Assembly: GCA_016178705.1 (NCBI GenBank)
Contig: JACOST010000032.1
Coordinates: 88,448-152,447, forward strand
Length of the DNA stretch: 64,000 nt
From: Deltaproteobacteria bacterium
Lineage (GTDB): Bacteria; Desulfobacterota; Binatia; HRBIN30; JACQVA1
Direction of reading: 5' to 3'
The notes beneath the pieces were generated by a model, which searched no databases, had not been told where the DNA came from, and saw only the letters and a program-made list of their open reading frames with translations. This document shows, piece by piece, positions 17,012 through 26,010 of this stretch. Each line of letters opens with the position of its first letter. Position 1 is the first letter of the stretch. Both the position numbers and the translations under genes were made by a program.

Positions 17012-19750
17012 CTACGATCCGGCAGCAACACGCGGCATCGCTGCCAACGCATCAGTCGTACTCTCTAGGCGATCACTCAGGATGCGCGTCAAATTCAGAA
17101 ACACCTTCGCCGCTATGCGCGGGTAGCGCCGTTGGATGCGCTGCAGGAAGCGCTCGTCGAGGACCAGATAGTCCATGTCCTCGCCGGCGATCACATCCGC
17201 CGAGCGCGGCTGCTTGCGCAACAGCCCCATTTCGCCGATCACATCGCCACGCCCCATCGTGCGAATCACCAGGCCGCCTTCGCGTTGCACCTCGGCGCGG
17301 CCGTTGAGCAAGACGTACAGTTCGGGCTTTATCTCGCCGCGCCGCGTGATGTACGCACCGTGCTTCACCGCTTCGAGATGGCCCATCAGCACCACGAGTT
17401 TGGCCTGGAACGGGCGGAGACCGACAAACAGCGAGATCTGTTTGTGCGGTTCGGGCCCGAGTTTGAGAAACATCAAGTCCCACAGGGTGATGATTTTCGT
17501 CGTCGTTACTAGCGCGGGGGTGAGAAACAGCTCGATCACCAGCGCGATCAGCATGGTGACGCCCGACAACAAGCCGAAGTGCATCACCGGTTGAAAGTTC
17601 GAGAGACAAACGATGAAGAAACCCGCCGACAGTGCGAGTGCGATGAAGAACGCGGCCTGGCCAACCGATCCCATCGCCGCGATGATCGCTTGCTCCTGAC
17701 TGCCGGTCTTGCGCATGCCCTCGTTGAAGGTGTCGAGCAAATGAATCGTGTCGTCGATGGCGATGCCGACCGCGATGGCGGCGATCATGCTCGTCGAAAT
17801 GTTCAAGCTGATGCCGGCCCAGCCCATGATCCCGAACAGCACCACCGTGGGCACCACGTTGGGGATGAGGGCGAGGAAACCGACCCGCAGCGACAGAAAC
17901 ATGAACGACAGCAGCGCCAGCAACGCGCTCAGCTCCTGCCACAAGCTGGTCACTTGCCCCCAGGCCAGCGAGTCGGCGGATTGCCCCAACAGCACGGTGG
18001 TGCCGGTCGGATGCACGCTAATCCCGTGCGGAAAGTGGCTGGCGGCGAACTCTTGCACGCGCTGCACAAATGCACCGACTTCGCCCGAACGTGACAGCCG
18101 TGTCCGCACGATGATGTTGGCGCGCGACTGATCGCCGTTGACCACGGCGCGGATGTCGGCCGGATCGACGAGCAAGAGAATCTGTCCGATCTCCGCTTGC
18201 GAGTCGGGTAACGCCGTCGGCTCGTCGGGTTGCAAGACGTGGCGCACCAAGCGCAGGTAGTCGACCAGCGATATGGTCTTGTCCACGCCCGGCTGCGCGT
18301 CGATGAATTCTTGCAGATCGCGCATCGCGTTGAGCACGTCGAGTCGGGTGACCGACTGCGGTCCGTCGCCGTCGATGACGACGTACACCGGCTGGGTCCC
18401 CGCCAGGCGCTCGGCAATCAACGTGTTCTCGATGCGAATGGAACTGTCGGGCCGGAAGAATCCGATGTAGTCGGTCTCGACCTGGATCTTGCTGATTCCC
18501 CAGAAGCTGAGCAGCATCCCGATCGCGGTGCAGACCAACACCGCTCGCCGATGCCGCACCGCGAAGGTGCCGATGCCTTGCAGCGTGCGCGGGACAAAGC
18601 CCTCCGCGTTCTCTTGTGCGGTCGGAATCCGCTTCGGCAGCGGCAGCAGGACCAGCAGCGCCGGGACGACCGTGAAGGCAGCCAAGAGAATCGCCACGAT
18701 GCCGAACACGCTGTAGATGCCGAACTCGCGCACGGCGCGGATGGGCGTGAAGATCAACGTGCCAAAGCCGATCAAGGTAGTGGCCGCGGCCACCAGAATC
18801 GGCACGCTGACGCGCTCCATCGCGTGTGCCACCGTCTCAGCCTGCGAGTGGCCCGGTTTCAATTCCTGGTAGTACTCGCTGATCAGATGGATGCCCGACG
18901 CCACGCCGATCACCATCAGCAGCGGATTGAGCACCAAGGTTCCCAAATTGATCGCGCTGCCCGCCAACACCATCGTGCCGGTGGTCCACACCACGCCGAT
19001 CACTACGGTACTGAACGGGACGAGCACGCCGCGCGGTGTGCGGAAGGCAAACGCCAGCACGATCACGACGAGCAGCATCGCCAGCGGCGTAAACTTGTTG
19101 GTGTCGCCTTCCATCAAACGGGCGGCGTTTACTTTGATGGTCGGAATGCCGGTGATCGCGTATTGCTCGGGGCCGCCCAGCTCAGCGATCAGGGCGCGCA
19201 GCTTGTCCTCGATACCGCGATGCAGAAACTCGTCGTCGCTCATGTCGTCGAACACGACGGTCACGCCCGCAGCACGGCCATCGGCCGCCACCACGTTCTT
19301 GAGATAGAGCGGATTGGCGAGCACCTTGGCGCGAAATGCGGCGGCCTCTTCGGCGGTCTCGGGCAACTTCTGCATCAAGCGGCCAGCCGACAGGCCGAAG
19401 TCGCTCATCTCGACGCCCTTGACCGTGGTGAGACTGAGCACCTCGTGCACACCCTCCATTTGCGTCAACCGAGTCGAGAGCTGGTCGATCTTCGCCAGGG
19501 TGCGCGGCGCAAAGACATCGTCGGCGAACACCCCAATCACCGCGATCTCTTCGTCGCCGAAAATTTTCTTGACGTCGTCGTAGTACAGCTTGTCGGGATC
19601 GTCCGCCGGCAGCAGGTTCTCGATGGAGCTATCCACCTTGATGCGGGCGGCGAAGACCCCGAAGAAGGCGGTGAGAACCAACATCACCGCCAGTGTCAGT
19701 CGCGGCGACCGCAACGGCACGTTGAGCAGACGCTTCATCGCGCTTCCCAT
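17012..19750 (-). CDS. RND/MMPL-family exporter with C-terminal cNMP-binding domain
   Basis: A 912-residue protein. Two RND repeats of a first helix, a periplasmic loop and five grouped helices fill residues 1-765, with GVASGIHLISEYYQ and GIAIDDTIHLLDTFNEG as the paired helix-4 motifs of MMPL/HpnN-type exporters. The last part (about 775-890) is a cyclic-nucleotide-binding domain: KHGAYITRRGEIKPELYVLL, then GRGDVIGEMGLLRKQPRSAD with the Glu and Arg of the phosphate cassette. Substrates in this class are usually lipids or hopanoids. The fusion suggests export is gated by a cyclic nucleotide or that the domain is only structural. A LolA-like partner gene lies downstream. Confidence 0.9.
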   Translation of the reverse strand: MGSAMKRLLNVPLRSPRLTLAVMLVLTAFFGVFAARIKVDSSIENLLPADDPDKLYYDDVKKIFGDEEIAVIGVFADDVFAPRTLAKIDQLSTRLTQMEGVHEVLSLTTVKGVEMSDFGLSAGRLMQKLPETAEEAAAFRAKVLANPLYLKNVVAADGRAAGVTVVFDDMSDDEFLHRGIEDKLRALIAELGGPEQYAITGIPTIKVNAARLMEGDTNKFTPLAMLLVVIVLAFAFRTPRGVLVPFSTVVIGVVWTTGTMVLAGSAINLGTLVLNPLLMVIGVASGIHLISEYYQELKPGHSQAETVAHAMERVSVPILVAAATTLIGFGTLIFTPIRAVREFGIYSVFGIVAILLAAFTVVPALLVLLPLPKRIPTAQENAEGFVPRTLQGIGTFAVRHRRAVLVCTAIGMLLSFWGISKIQVETDYIGFFRPDSSIRIENTLIAERLAGTQPVYVVIDGDGPQSVTRLDVLNAMRDLQEFIDAQPGVDKTISLVDYLRLVRHVLQPDEPTALPDSQAEIGQILLLVDPADIRAVVNGDQSRANIIVRTRLSRSGEVGAFVQRVQEFAASHFPHGISVHPTGTTVLLGQSADSLAWGQVTSLWQELSALLALLSFMFLSLRVGFLALIPNVVPTVVLFGIMGWAGISLNISTSMIAAIAVGIAIDDTIHLLDTFNEGMRKTGSQEQAIIAAMGSVGQAAFFIALALSAGFFIVCLSNFQPVMHFGLLSGVTMLIALVIELFLTPALVTTTKIITLWDLMFLKLGPEPHKQISLFVGLRPFQAKLVVLMGHLEAVKHGAYITRRGEIKPELYVLLNGRAEVQREGGLVIRTMGRGDVIGEMGLLRKQPRSADVIAGEDMDYLVLDERFLQRIQRRYPRIAAKVFLNLTRILSDRLESTTDALAAMPRVAAGS

Positions 19751-19857
19751 ATGGGTGGATCGCGCCAGAGGTCAAGGGCGCGGCGGCTTGCGGGCGAGCG
19801 TCGTACCGTAGTAGGCACAGCTCACACGGGCAGACCTCAGCGGGAAGGCGGAACGGT

Positions 19858-20865
19858 ATGGCTGACGCAATCGTAATCGAGAATCTGACCAAGCGCTTCG
19901 GTACTCGCGAGGCGGTCAAAGGCCTCACGCTCTCCATCGGCGAAGGTGAAATTTTTGGCCTGCTCGGCCCCAACGGCTCGGGCAAGACCACGCTGATCCG
20001 CATGCTCTGCGGCTTGCTCGCACCGACCTCCGGCAAGGCCACCGTCGGCGGCTACGACGTGGCGCGCGAGCCCGAACAGATCAAGCGCAGCATCGGCTAC
20101 GTTTCGCAGCGTTTCAGTTTGTATCCGGATCTCACCATTCGTGAGAATCTCAACTTCTTCAGCGACGTCTATGGGGTCCCCGCCAGCGACGCCGAGCCGC
20201 GCAAGCGCGATCTCATCCGCCTGTGCGGCTTGGATGGCCGCGAGGGACAGGCGTCAGGCAGTCTGTCCGGCGGACTGAAGCAACGCCTGGCACTCGCCTG
20301 CGCACTGATCCACGGTCCGAAGATTCTCTTTCTCGACGAACCGACCGCCGGCGTCGATCCGGTCGCGCGCCGCCAGATGTGGGATCTCCTCTTCCGTCTC
20401 GCCCAAAGCGGTACGACGTTGTTCGTCACCACGCACTACATGGACGAAGCCGAGCGCTGCACCAAGGCGGCGTACGTCTACTTCGGCAAGTTGCTGGTGA
20501 GCGGCGACCCCAACTCGATGAAGCGCGACGAGATCGCCAACACCAACCGCCGCTTGGAGATCATCTGTCAGCCGTTGATGCCGGCGCTCGGCGTGCTGCG
20601 CGATGCTCCCTACGTCGACGACGTCAGTGTGTTTGGGCAAGCCCTGCACATCCGAGTCAAGGATGTCCCCCCTGAGCCGACGACGGGAGACGCGTTCGCC
20701 TCGTTCGAAGCCGCCGCACGGCGCGCGGTGGTGATGGATGTCCTGCGCAAACGGCTGATCGCCGCGAAGATCGAAGTGCTCGGTATCCGCTCGGTCTACC
20801 CGACGCTGGAAGACATCTTCGTCAGCTTCACGCGCAAAATGGATCAAGAGGCTGCCGCTGAGTAA
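19858..20865 (+). CDS. ABC-2-type exporter ATPase
   Basis: A 335-residue ATPase with Walker A GPNGSGKTT, signature LSGGLKQRLALACAL, Walker B ILFLDEPTAGVD and H-loop VTTHYMDEAE. A C-terminal extension (about 230-330) is typical of the NodI/YbhF-type drug or polysaccharide exporters. GGGAAGG upstream supports ATG 19858. The expected membrane partner is not next to it on this strand; an ABC-2 permease lies 2 kb away at 22873 on the other strand, beyond a lower-GC insert and a regulator. They may still pair. Confidence 0.92.
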   Translation: MADAIVIENLTKRFGTREAVKGLTLSIGEGEIFGLLGPNGSGKTTLIRMLCGLLAPTSGKATVGGYDVAREPEQIKRSIGYVSQRFSLYPDLTIRENLNFFSDVYGVPASDAEPRKRDLIRLCGLDGREGQASGSLSGGLKQRLALACALIHGPKILFLDEPTAGVDPVARRQMWDLLFRLAQSGTTLFVTTHYMDEAERCTKAAYVYFGKLLVSGDPNSMKRDEIANTNRRLEIICQPLMPALGVLRDAPYVDDVSVFGQALHIRVKDVPPEPTTGDAFASFEAAARRAVVMDVLRKRLIAAKIEVLGIRSVYPTLEDIFVSFTRKMDQEAAAE

Positions 20866-20955
20866 GCACAACCCCCGGCGGGTCATTCGTAACCGTGTGA
20901 TGAAAACCAACCCCGGCGGCGCTGCTTTTGGTGCTCCACTCCAACTGGGAATACG

Positions 20956-21858
20956 TTACTGCCACCCCTCTGGCGCCAACTTGCGCAACTTGCGCCGAAG
21001 ATCGACAACGTGCTCGTCGCTCTGAGGTCTTCCATACACAGCGCTGTCGAACCCCTCCACCAACGTCCCGTACAACGAGGACTGCTTCGCAGTTGGCAGT
21101 GACTTGAACTGACGTTGCACGAGAACGGGCTGACACACGAACACTTCGCCCAGTATCCAGGCAGGCTTCTCCTCCGCGGAGTTTGACGTAGCCAAAATGA
21201 CGCGGAAGAGCGCTCGGAGTACTTCAGCGTCGCTTTGCTTGCACACCTGGGTTTGAGCCGCATCCAGTGCGTTGTCGAATGGGCCTTCCGCGTAGTCTTC
21301 TACCTCCTCTCGCAATACGGAATATGGCTTCCCACTCTTTCCTTTTCCGTTTTCCAGTGAGATCAGGAACTCCTCGTTCAGGGTCTCGTACTCCCGAAAC
21401 GTCTCCAAGATTGCTTGCCGGGACGAAGCTGCGTAGGCATCTCGCGCTTTGATCTTGCGGAGCGACCCGAGAGCGCTGGCCTTCTCAGTCAGTTCGCCGG
21501 AGTTGCCGCAGTAGTTTACCATCGACCGACCCTGCTCCTCGTACACGAAAATCAGATACGATGTGCCCGCCCTCATGGGAAACCGGCCGCTGCTGTTCTC
21601 ACTGAAGAGGTTGATCGTTTTGCCAGGAGCACCGCGTAGCACTTCCTCGACGCTTACCGAATATGTCGTTCCGTCAGCGTAGCCTCCCGCCTCAGGCGTG
21701 ACTTCTTGAGACCCAACCCGGCCGGCGAAAACGACCGCGCTACTACGATATTCCTGTTCAAGAGACGGATGCCCGTTTACGCAAGCCGCGAAAACAGGCC
21801 GCATCGACGCACACCATGCAACCACAATAGCGAACCCGAACAAACCGCGGACACCCAT
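20956..21858 (-). CDS. secreted protein with TIMP/netrin-like (NTR) domain
   Basis: A 300-residue hypothetical. It starts at ATG 21858 with a signal peptide (GLFGFAIVVAWCASMRPVFA), and the mature protein begins with Cys (ACVNGHPSLEQEYRSSAVVF). An N-terminal Cys followed by VVFAGRVGS, a VEEVLRGAPGKTINLF strand and a later Cys (VNYCGNSGEL) match the bacterial NTR/TIMP-like fold. The remaining 160 residues are helical and unassigned. The coding sequence is visibly less G/C-rich than its neighbours and interrupts an ABC-2 ATPase/permease pair, which suggests horizontal acquisition. Function unknown. Confidence 0.7.
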   Translation of the reverse strand: MGVRGLFGFAIVVAWCASMRPVFAACVNGHPSLEQEYRSSAVVFAGRVGSQEVTPEAGGYADGTTYSVSVEEVLRGAPGKTINLFSENSSGRFPMRAGTSYLIFVYEEQGRSMVNYCGNSGELTEKASALGSLRKIKARDAYAASSRQAILETFREYETLNEEFLISLENGKGKSGKPYSVLREEVEDYAEGPFDNALDAAQTQVCKQSDAEVLRALFRVILATSNSAEEKPAWILGEVFVCQPVLVQRQFKSLPTAKQSSLYGTLVEGFDSAVYGRPQSDEHVVDLRRKLRKLAPEGWQ

Positions 21859-22037
21859 GTGCCACCCCGCTTTCGCGATAGAAACGAGCCGTTCAGGCGG
21901 CGGCTTGTGCACCGGAATCCTGCTGCAGGCGCTTCCACTCGGGAGGAGTTCGAGCACACGGCGCCCCGGACGCCACCTTAGGGTCAGCAAGGAGACTTTC
22001 CTCTTCGAAATGGCCCGAGCCTCGACCGTCGCTGCGC

Positions 22038-22658
22038 TCAGCGATTGCCGTCGGCGTAGCCGCAAATCGCGGCGATCAGCTTGTCGACCGGTTCACGGCT
22101 CTGAAACACCCAGCGTCCGTTCTGCACGGCGCCGGCCCCCTGCGCCGCGAGCTCCGCGGCCGTACCTTCTACAACCGACGTGCTCAGACCAAGCTCCGCC
22201 GCCAACCCCGCGACTTCAACCGTCGCCGGTAGCGCCGCACCTGCGACTCGTTGCAGCGCATGCGCGGCGATACGCACCTGGCCCAGGCGGTGCGTCAGCT
22301 CCTGCACGGGGAGATTGGTATCGCGCAACCGCTGCCCTTGGATGTTCATCATGCGAAAGACGATCTCGAGATCGTCCTGTACCATCATCGCGAAGACGTC
22401 GCGCGCGATCGGCAGCAATGTCGAATCCTCGGCCGCCATCGCCGTCGCGCTGCGCGGGGCGTCGCCAAGCAGCGATAACTCGCCAAAGAACTCCCCGGGC
22501 CCGAGCACGCGTAGTTCCTTTTCATGTCCCTGCGAACCGAGGACGAGACGCACGCGCCCGGCCGAGATCACGAACATCTCCTGCCCGGTATCGCCTTGGC
22601 GGAAGATCACGTCGCCCTTCTTGAGCCGCAACTCTTGGTTCTGTGCTGTGGTCGTCAT
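22038..22658 (-). CDS. Crp/Fnr-like transcription regulator
   Basis: A 206-residue protein. The N-terminal cyclic-nucleotide-binding barrel (about 8-120) has KKGDVIFRQGDTGQEMFVIS and GPGEFFGELSLLGDAPRSAT, retaining the Glu and the Arg-Ser of the phosphate-binding cassette, so it may bind cAMP or cGMP. The C-terminal part (about 145-195; VEVAGLAAELGLSTSVVEGT) looks like a compact winged helix, shorter than in E. coli Crp. GCAGGAGC precedes ATG 22658. Targets are unknown, though two neighbouring transporters carry related cNMP domains. Confidence 0.82.
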   Translation of the reverse strand: MTTTAQNQELRLKKGDVIFRQGDTGQEMFVISAGRVRLVLGSQGHEKELRVLGPGEFFGELSLLGDAPRSATAMAAEDSTLLPIARDVFAMMVQDDLEIVFRMMNIQGQRLRDTNLPVQELTHRLGQVRIAAHALQRVAGAALPATVEVAGLAAELGLSTSVVEGTAAELAAQGAGAVQNGRWVFQSREPVDKLIAAICGYADGNR

Positions 22659-22708
22659 GGGTGCTCCTGCATACTGTCTATTGAACCTAGTGTGACATGA
22701 ACGGATTC

Positions 22709-22851
22709 ACCGCAGAGCGCGCCGAGACCGCCGAGCCATAGAGCGCGAGACAACGAAGGAGCCAAATGAAGGGCCATTGCCGATGAGGTTTCCGAAGTGG
22801 CTCGAATACGCTCGTAGCGTCTCTCTCTGCGATCTCTGCGGTCTCGGCGGT
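22709..22851. repeat. inverted element built of 9-mer words
   Basis: The left side (22709-22735) has three in-phase 9-mers: ACCGCAGAG, CGCGCCGAG, ACCGCCGAG. The right side (22825-22851) has three in-phase complements: CTCTGCGAT, CTCTGCGGT, CTCGGCGGT. The 143-nt element fills most of the 214-nt gap between the Crp-like gene and the permease gene and could fold into one long imperfect hairpin. Confidence 0.82.
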
Positions 22852-22872
22852 GAGGTTTCTGTCATTTCAAGG

Positions 22873-23994
22873 TTAAGCGAGCTGCTTGCGGAAGCGCGTC
22901 AGGCTCAACAGCGTGAAGCCGATCACGAACGCGCCGAGCACCGCGAAGTCGCGCCATTGATCGACCATCGTCGTGCCCTTGAGCGTGAGCCCGCGAATCG
23001 CCTCGACGAAGTACGTCATCGGCAGGCTCCACGCGACCGGTTGCAGCCACCCCGGAATCGCTTCGATTGGAAACACGAAGCCGGACATCAACACCGAGGG
23101 CACGATGACGAAGACCGCCATGAAGTTGGCCTGCAACTGCGTTTCCGACACGGTCGAGATCAATGCCCCGAGCGCCAACAGCGCGAGGATGAACAGCGTC
23201 GCCAGCAACCCCACCGACAGCGCGGCGCCGTTGAACGGCAACGCAAAGACGAACGATGCCAGCAACGAGACGACAACAAAATCAACGGCGGCGATCAGGC
23301 CGTAGGGAATCATCTTGCCGGCAATCAACGCCAGCCGGGAAATCGGCGTCACCAGCAATTGCTCGATCGTCGCCTGCTCCTTCTCGCGTACCAGACCCGC
23401 CGACAACGTCAGCACCACCAGCATGATCACGATACCGATCGTGCCGGGCAAAAAGAAATCCGAGTCGCGCAATTGGGGATTGAACAGAATATTTTCGGCG
23501 ATCTTGATCGGCGGCAGCCGCACCGGCAGCGCAGGATGCTCGGCATCGTCGAACTTCAACTCTTCGGCCGCATCGTCGCTGGCGACCACCCGAGCGCCGT
23601 AGAGTGCCGCCTGTGCCAATGTCGGCATCGTCCCGTCGACGAACAACGGAAAGTCGGTCTGCTGATTGTTGGCGAGGCGTTCGCTGAAGCCCTTGGGAAT
23701 GATCAACCCGAGGCGCGCCTCGCCGGTTTGCAGCCATCGCCGAATCGTGGCTTCGGAATCGACCTCGATCACGTTGAACTGACCGTTGCCGCGCAAGCGA
23801 TCCTTCACGGTGGCGCTGAAGAAGGACTGCTCCTGGTCCAGCACGACCACTCGCATGTGATCCACTTTCAGCCGCAGCGCGTAGCCGAAGAGAATGACCA
23901 GCAGCACCGGCAACGCCAACACGAAGCCAATCAGCTGCGGATCGCGGCTGATGTGCAGGAACTCCTTCATGATCATGGCTCGCAGTGCTTTCAT
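22873..23994 (-). CDS. ABC-2-type exporter permease (YbhR-like)
   Basis: A 373-residue membrane protein: one N-terminal helix (GFVLALPVLLVILFGYALRL), a periplasmic domain of about 140 residues, then five C-terminal helices ending in the ABC-2 motif SLPMTYFVEAIRGLTLKG. This is the YhhJ/YbhS/YbhR type, which works with an ATPase and an HlyD adaptor. Its start overlaps the stop of the histidine kinase gene in an ATGA, so the kinase may be coproduced with the exporter. The likely ATPase is at 19858 on the opposite strand. Confidence 0.9.
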   Translation of the reverse strand: MKALRAMIMKEFLHISRDPQLIGFVLALPVLLVILFGYALRLKVDHMRVVVLDQEQSFFSATVKDRLRGNGQFNVIEVDSEATIRRWLQTGEARLGLIIPKGFSERLANNQQTDFPLFVDGTMPTLAQAALYGARVVASDDAAEELKFDDAEHPALPVRLPPIKIAENILFNPQLRDSDFFLPGTIGIVIMLVVLTLSAGLVREKEQATIEQLLVTPISRLALIAGKMIPYGLIAAVDFVVVSLLASFVFALPFNGAALSVGLLATLFILALLALGALISTVSETQLQANFMAVFVIVPSVLMSGFVFPIEAIPGWLQPVAWSLPMTYFVEAIRGLTLKGTTMVDQWRDFAVLGAFVIGFTLLSLTRFRKQLA

Positions 23995-25853
23995 AGAGCG
24001 CCCCCCTGTGCCGCTTCCGCAGTCGGCGCGACCGCGCGGACTGGCAGTGTGATGCGAAAGGTCGTGCCCCGACCGACTTCACTCTCGACTTCGATCTTGC
24101 CGTGATGGTTTTCGATGATGCGATAGGTGATAGCAAGCCCCAAGCCGGTACCGACTCCGACCCCTTTGGTCGTAAAGCCCGGATTGAAAATCTTTGCCAG
24201 GTTCTCCGGCGGAATGCCGGAACCCGTGTCGCTGATCGCGATCGTCACCGAGTCGGGAGTTGCCTGGCGCGTGCGGATGGTGATCTCGCCCGTTCCCTCG
24301 ATCGCGTGCGCCGCGTTAACCAGGACGTTGAGGAACACTTGATTGAGCTGATTGGCGTAGCAATCCACTTGCGGAAGCTGACCGTAGTCGCGTTGCACCG
24401 TGATGCGGCCCTTCATCAGGTGCGCCGCCAACGTCAGGGTCGACTCCAGGCCTTCGTGGAGATCGGCTGGCTTGCGCTCAGCTTCATCGAGGCGGGCAAA
24501 ATTTCGCAAACTCTTCACGATCGCCCCGATGCGGCGACACGCCTCGCGACTGACCTCGGCCATGCTGGCGGCCTTGTCGATGAACGTACCCGCCTTGGCG
24601 CTCAGCGCCGGATCGGCGAGTGACTCCTTTACTTTGTTCAGTGCGCGCACGACGAGATCGGTGTTGCTCGCCACCGCACCGAGCGGCGTGTTGATTTCGT
24701 GCGCGACCCCGGCGACCAGGTCGCCGAGTGCCGCCATCTTCTCCGACTGCACGAGCTGCGACTGGGCCTCGCGCAGATCTGCCAAGGCGCCCGTCAGTTC
24801 CACCGTGCGCTGCTGGACCTTTTCTTCGAGGTTTTCGTACAGGCGCGCGTTCTCGATCGCGACCCCACCCATGCCGGCGAGCGCTTCGAGCAGTTGCTGA
24901 TCCGCATCGGTGAATGGCCCGCTGCGCCGGTTGAGTACTTGGATGATGCCGATGATGCGCTCGCGCGCGCGGATCGGGACGCACAGGATCGAGCGGGTTG
25001 TGATACCGGTCTCCTGATCGTACTTGTGCCCCTGCCAGCGCGGATCGTGATAGGCGTCCTCGATGCGAATGACCGCGCCGGTGGCGGCGACGCGCCCGCT
25101 GATGCCTTGACCGATCGGCACGGAGAGGGTTTGCAATTTTCCCGCCCCTTCGCCGAGCGCGACCTCCCAGCGCAGCGTCTGCGTCGGCTCATCGAGCAGC
25201 ATCACCGAACAGGCTTCCGCATCGAGCACGTCACGCACCCGCTTCATCATCGCGCCGAGCAGATCGCGCAAGTGCAGCGTGCCGCACAGTGCCGCGCCGA
25301 CTTCCACCAGGATGGAGAGCGAGTCGGGAGGGATGGTGGTGTGGCTCTGCGCGGCCAACGGAATGCCGGTCGTGACTCGTGTTCGTGACTCGTGTTCGGA
25401 GATCATTGCCGTCTGGCTCTGTGCGGTCAACGGGATGCCAGCGGTCTCAGCCTCGGTCTCCCCGTTTTCCCGAGTAGCCGTCCCGAGTGCGGCCGCAGGC
25501 CGCGTATCGAGGAGCGGCGTATCGAGGGACCCGCCGGCGCCAGACTCGTGGCGTTGCTGATACCGTTCCCAATCCTTCGTCGCTGCCTCTTGCAGTCCCT
25601 GAAGGTCTCCACGAACCAGCGCCGCCTTTTTCGCGCGGCTCCAATTCTTGATGCGAGCCTCAGCACTCTCGGCCTCCTCTCGGGTCGAGAACTCCTCAAA
25701 CCAGATCAATCGCACCGGCAAGCGAGTCGCAGTGTGCGCCGCGCCGCGGCCTTCTTGATGCTCAAGGAGACGCTTGTCCAAGGCGTCGGTCTGTCCAACG
25801 TAGTAGGAGTCGTCGGCACACAACAACATGTATGCGTAGAATGGCTGGGCCAT
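23991..25853 (-). CDS. sensor histidine kinase with N-terminal GIY-YIG domain (GIY-YIG - GAF - HisKA - HATPase)
   Basis: A 620-residue fusion. Residues 5-85 are a GIY-YIG nuclease-like domain ([17 protein letters not shown], then [17 protein letters not shown]) of the small stand-alone YhbQ/UPF0213-like type. Residues 105-175 are repeat-derived. A GAF domain follows (about 180-335), then a coiled coil, HisKA with His385 in [12 protein letters not shown], and an ATPase domain ([20 protein letters not shown]). The kinase part alone could begin at ATG 25406. I start at ATG 25853; the TTG at 25859 is less likely. The GIY-YIG part is bracketed by inverted palindromes, so the fusion looks like a captured mobile module. 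The gene overlaps the downstream permease gene by 4 nt. Confidence 0.85.
   Translation of the reverse strand: MAQPFYAYMLLCADDSYYVGQTDALDKRLLEHQEGRGAAHTATRLPVRLIWFEEFSTREEAESAEARIKNWSRAKKAALVRGDLQGLQEAATKDWERYQQRHESGAGGSLDTPLLDTRPAAALGTATRENGETEAETAGIPLTAQSQTAMISEHESRTRVTTGIPLAAQSHTTIPPDSLSILVEVGAALCGTLHLRDLLGAMMKRVRDVLDAEACSVMLLDEPTQTLRWEVALGEGAGKLQTLSVPIGQGISGRVAATGAVIRIEDAYHDPRWQGHKYDQETGITTRSILCVPIRARERIIGIIQVLNRRSGPFTDADQQLLEALAGMGGVAIENARLYENLEEKVQQRTVELTGALADLREAQSQLVQSEKMAALGDLVAGVAHEINTPLGAVASNTDLVVRALNKVKESLADPALSAKAGTFIDKAASMAEVSREACRRIGAIVKSLRNFARLDEAERKPADLHEGLESTLTLAAHLMKGRITVQRDYGQLPQVDCYANQLNQVFLNVLVNAAHAIEGTGEITIRTRQATPDSVTIAISDTGSGIPPENLAKIFNPGFTTKGVGVGTGLGLAITYRIIENHHGKIEVESEVGRGTTFRITLPVRAVAPTAEAAQGGAL
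25342..25439. repeat. direct repeats at the GIY-YIG/kinase junction
   Basis: Two 26-nt copies (25342-25367 and 25414-25439) match at 23 of 26 positions with 72-nt spacing; on the minus strand they code GIPLAAQSH and GIPLTAQSQ. Between them is a perfect tandem 13-mer, CGTGACTCGTGTT, at 25371-25383 and 25384-25396. All are in frame in the kinase gene. Confidence 0.85.
25468..25531 (-). repeat. palindromic element, copy B (inside the kinase gene)
   Basis: Read on the minus strand it begins GGTCCCTCGATACGC and ends GGCTACTCGGGA, with a second inner CTCGATACGC word and a G/C-rich hairpin between. It matches copy A (25863-25927) in inverted orientation and copy C (33854-33920). It codes in frame for [20 protein letters not shown] in the linker after the GIY-YIG domain. 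Confidence 0.88.
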
Positions 25854-25862
25854 CTTCAAGCT

Positions 25863-25927
25863 GGTCCCTCGATACGCAGCATCTCGATACGCCGCCTTCG
25901 GCGGCTACTCGATGCTGCTACTCGGGA
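25863..25927 (+). repeat. palindromic element, copy A (upstream of the GIY-YIG start)
   Basis: Begins GGTCCCTCGATACGCAGC and ends GCTGCTACTCGGGA. An inner CTCGATACGC word leads into the perfect hairpin GCCGCC-TTC-GGCGGC followed by TACTCG. It is nested: outer CTCGATACGC/GCTACTCGGG and inner CTCGATACGC/GGCTACTCG. Confidence 0.9.
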
Positions 25928-26010
25928 AAGCGGGGGTTCGAACGTCTTCATATGGCATCAGTGCTTGCTTCTACGGATTGTTCCGGAAAGTGACAGTGCG
26001 CTGGCCTTCA

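Larger units (their letters stand above)
25468..25927 (-). mobile_element. putative GIY-YIG cassette bounded by inverted palindromic elements
   Basis: A 460-bp unit: element B (25468-25531), about 320 bp coding the GIY-YIG domain, element A (25863-25927). The outer ends are exact inverted decamers (CCCGAGTAGC at 25469-25478 and GCTACTCGGG at 25914-25923) and the inner ends are inverted GGGACC/GGTCCC. The arrangement looks like a small transposable or repeat-propagated module whose nuclease gene became the 5' part of the kinase ORF. Element A also supplies GAGGGA upstream of the GIY-YIG start. Mobility is inferred; no target-site duplication was established. Confidence 0.6.

Noticed and set aside
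18230..19876. 548-residue open frame antisense to the RND exporter
   Set aside because: His/Arg/Gln-rich shadow translation; the opposite strand encodes a complete, motif-rich exporter.
22777..24105. 442-residue open frame on + across the permease gene
   Set aside because: Low-complexity Gln/Arg translation antisense to a clear ABC-2 permease.
25925..25945. GGTTCGAAC resembling a tRNA T-loop near the cassette end
   Set aside because: No acceptor stem, anticodon arm or CCA-like context around it.
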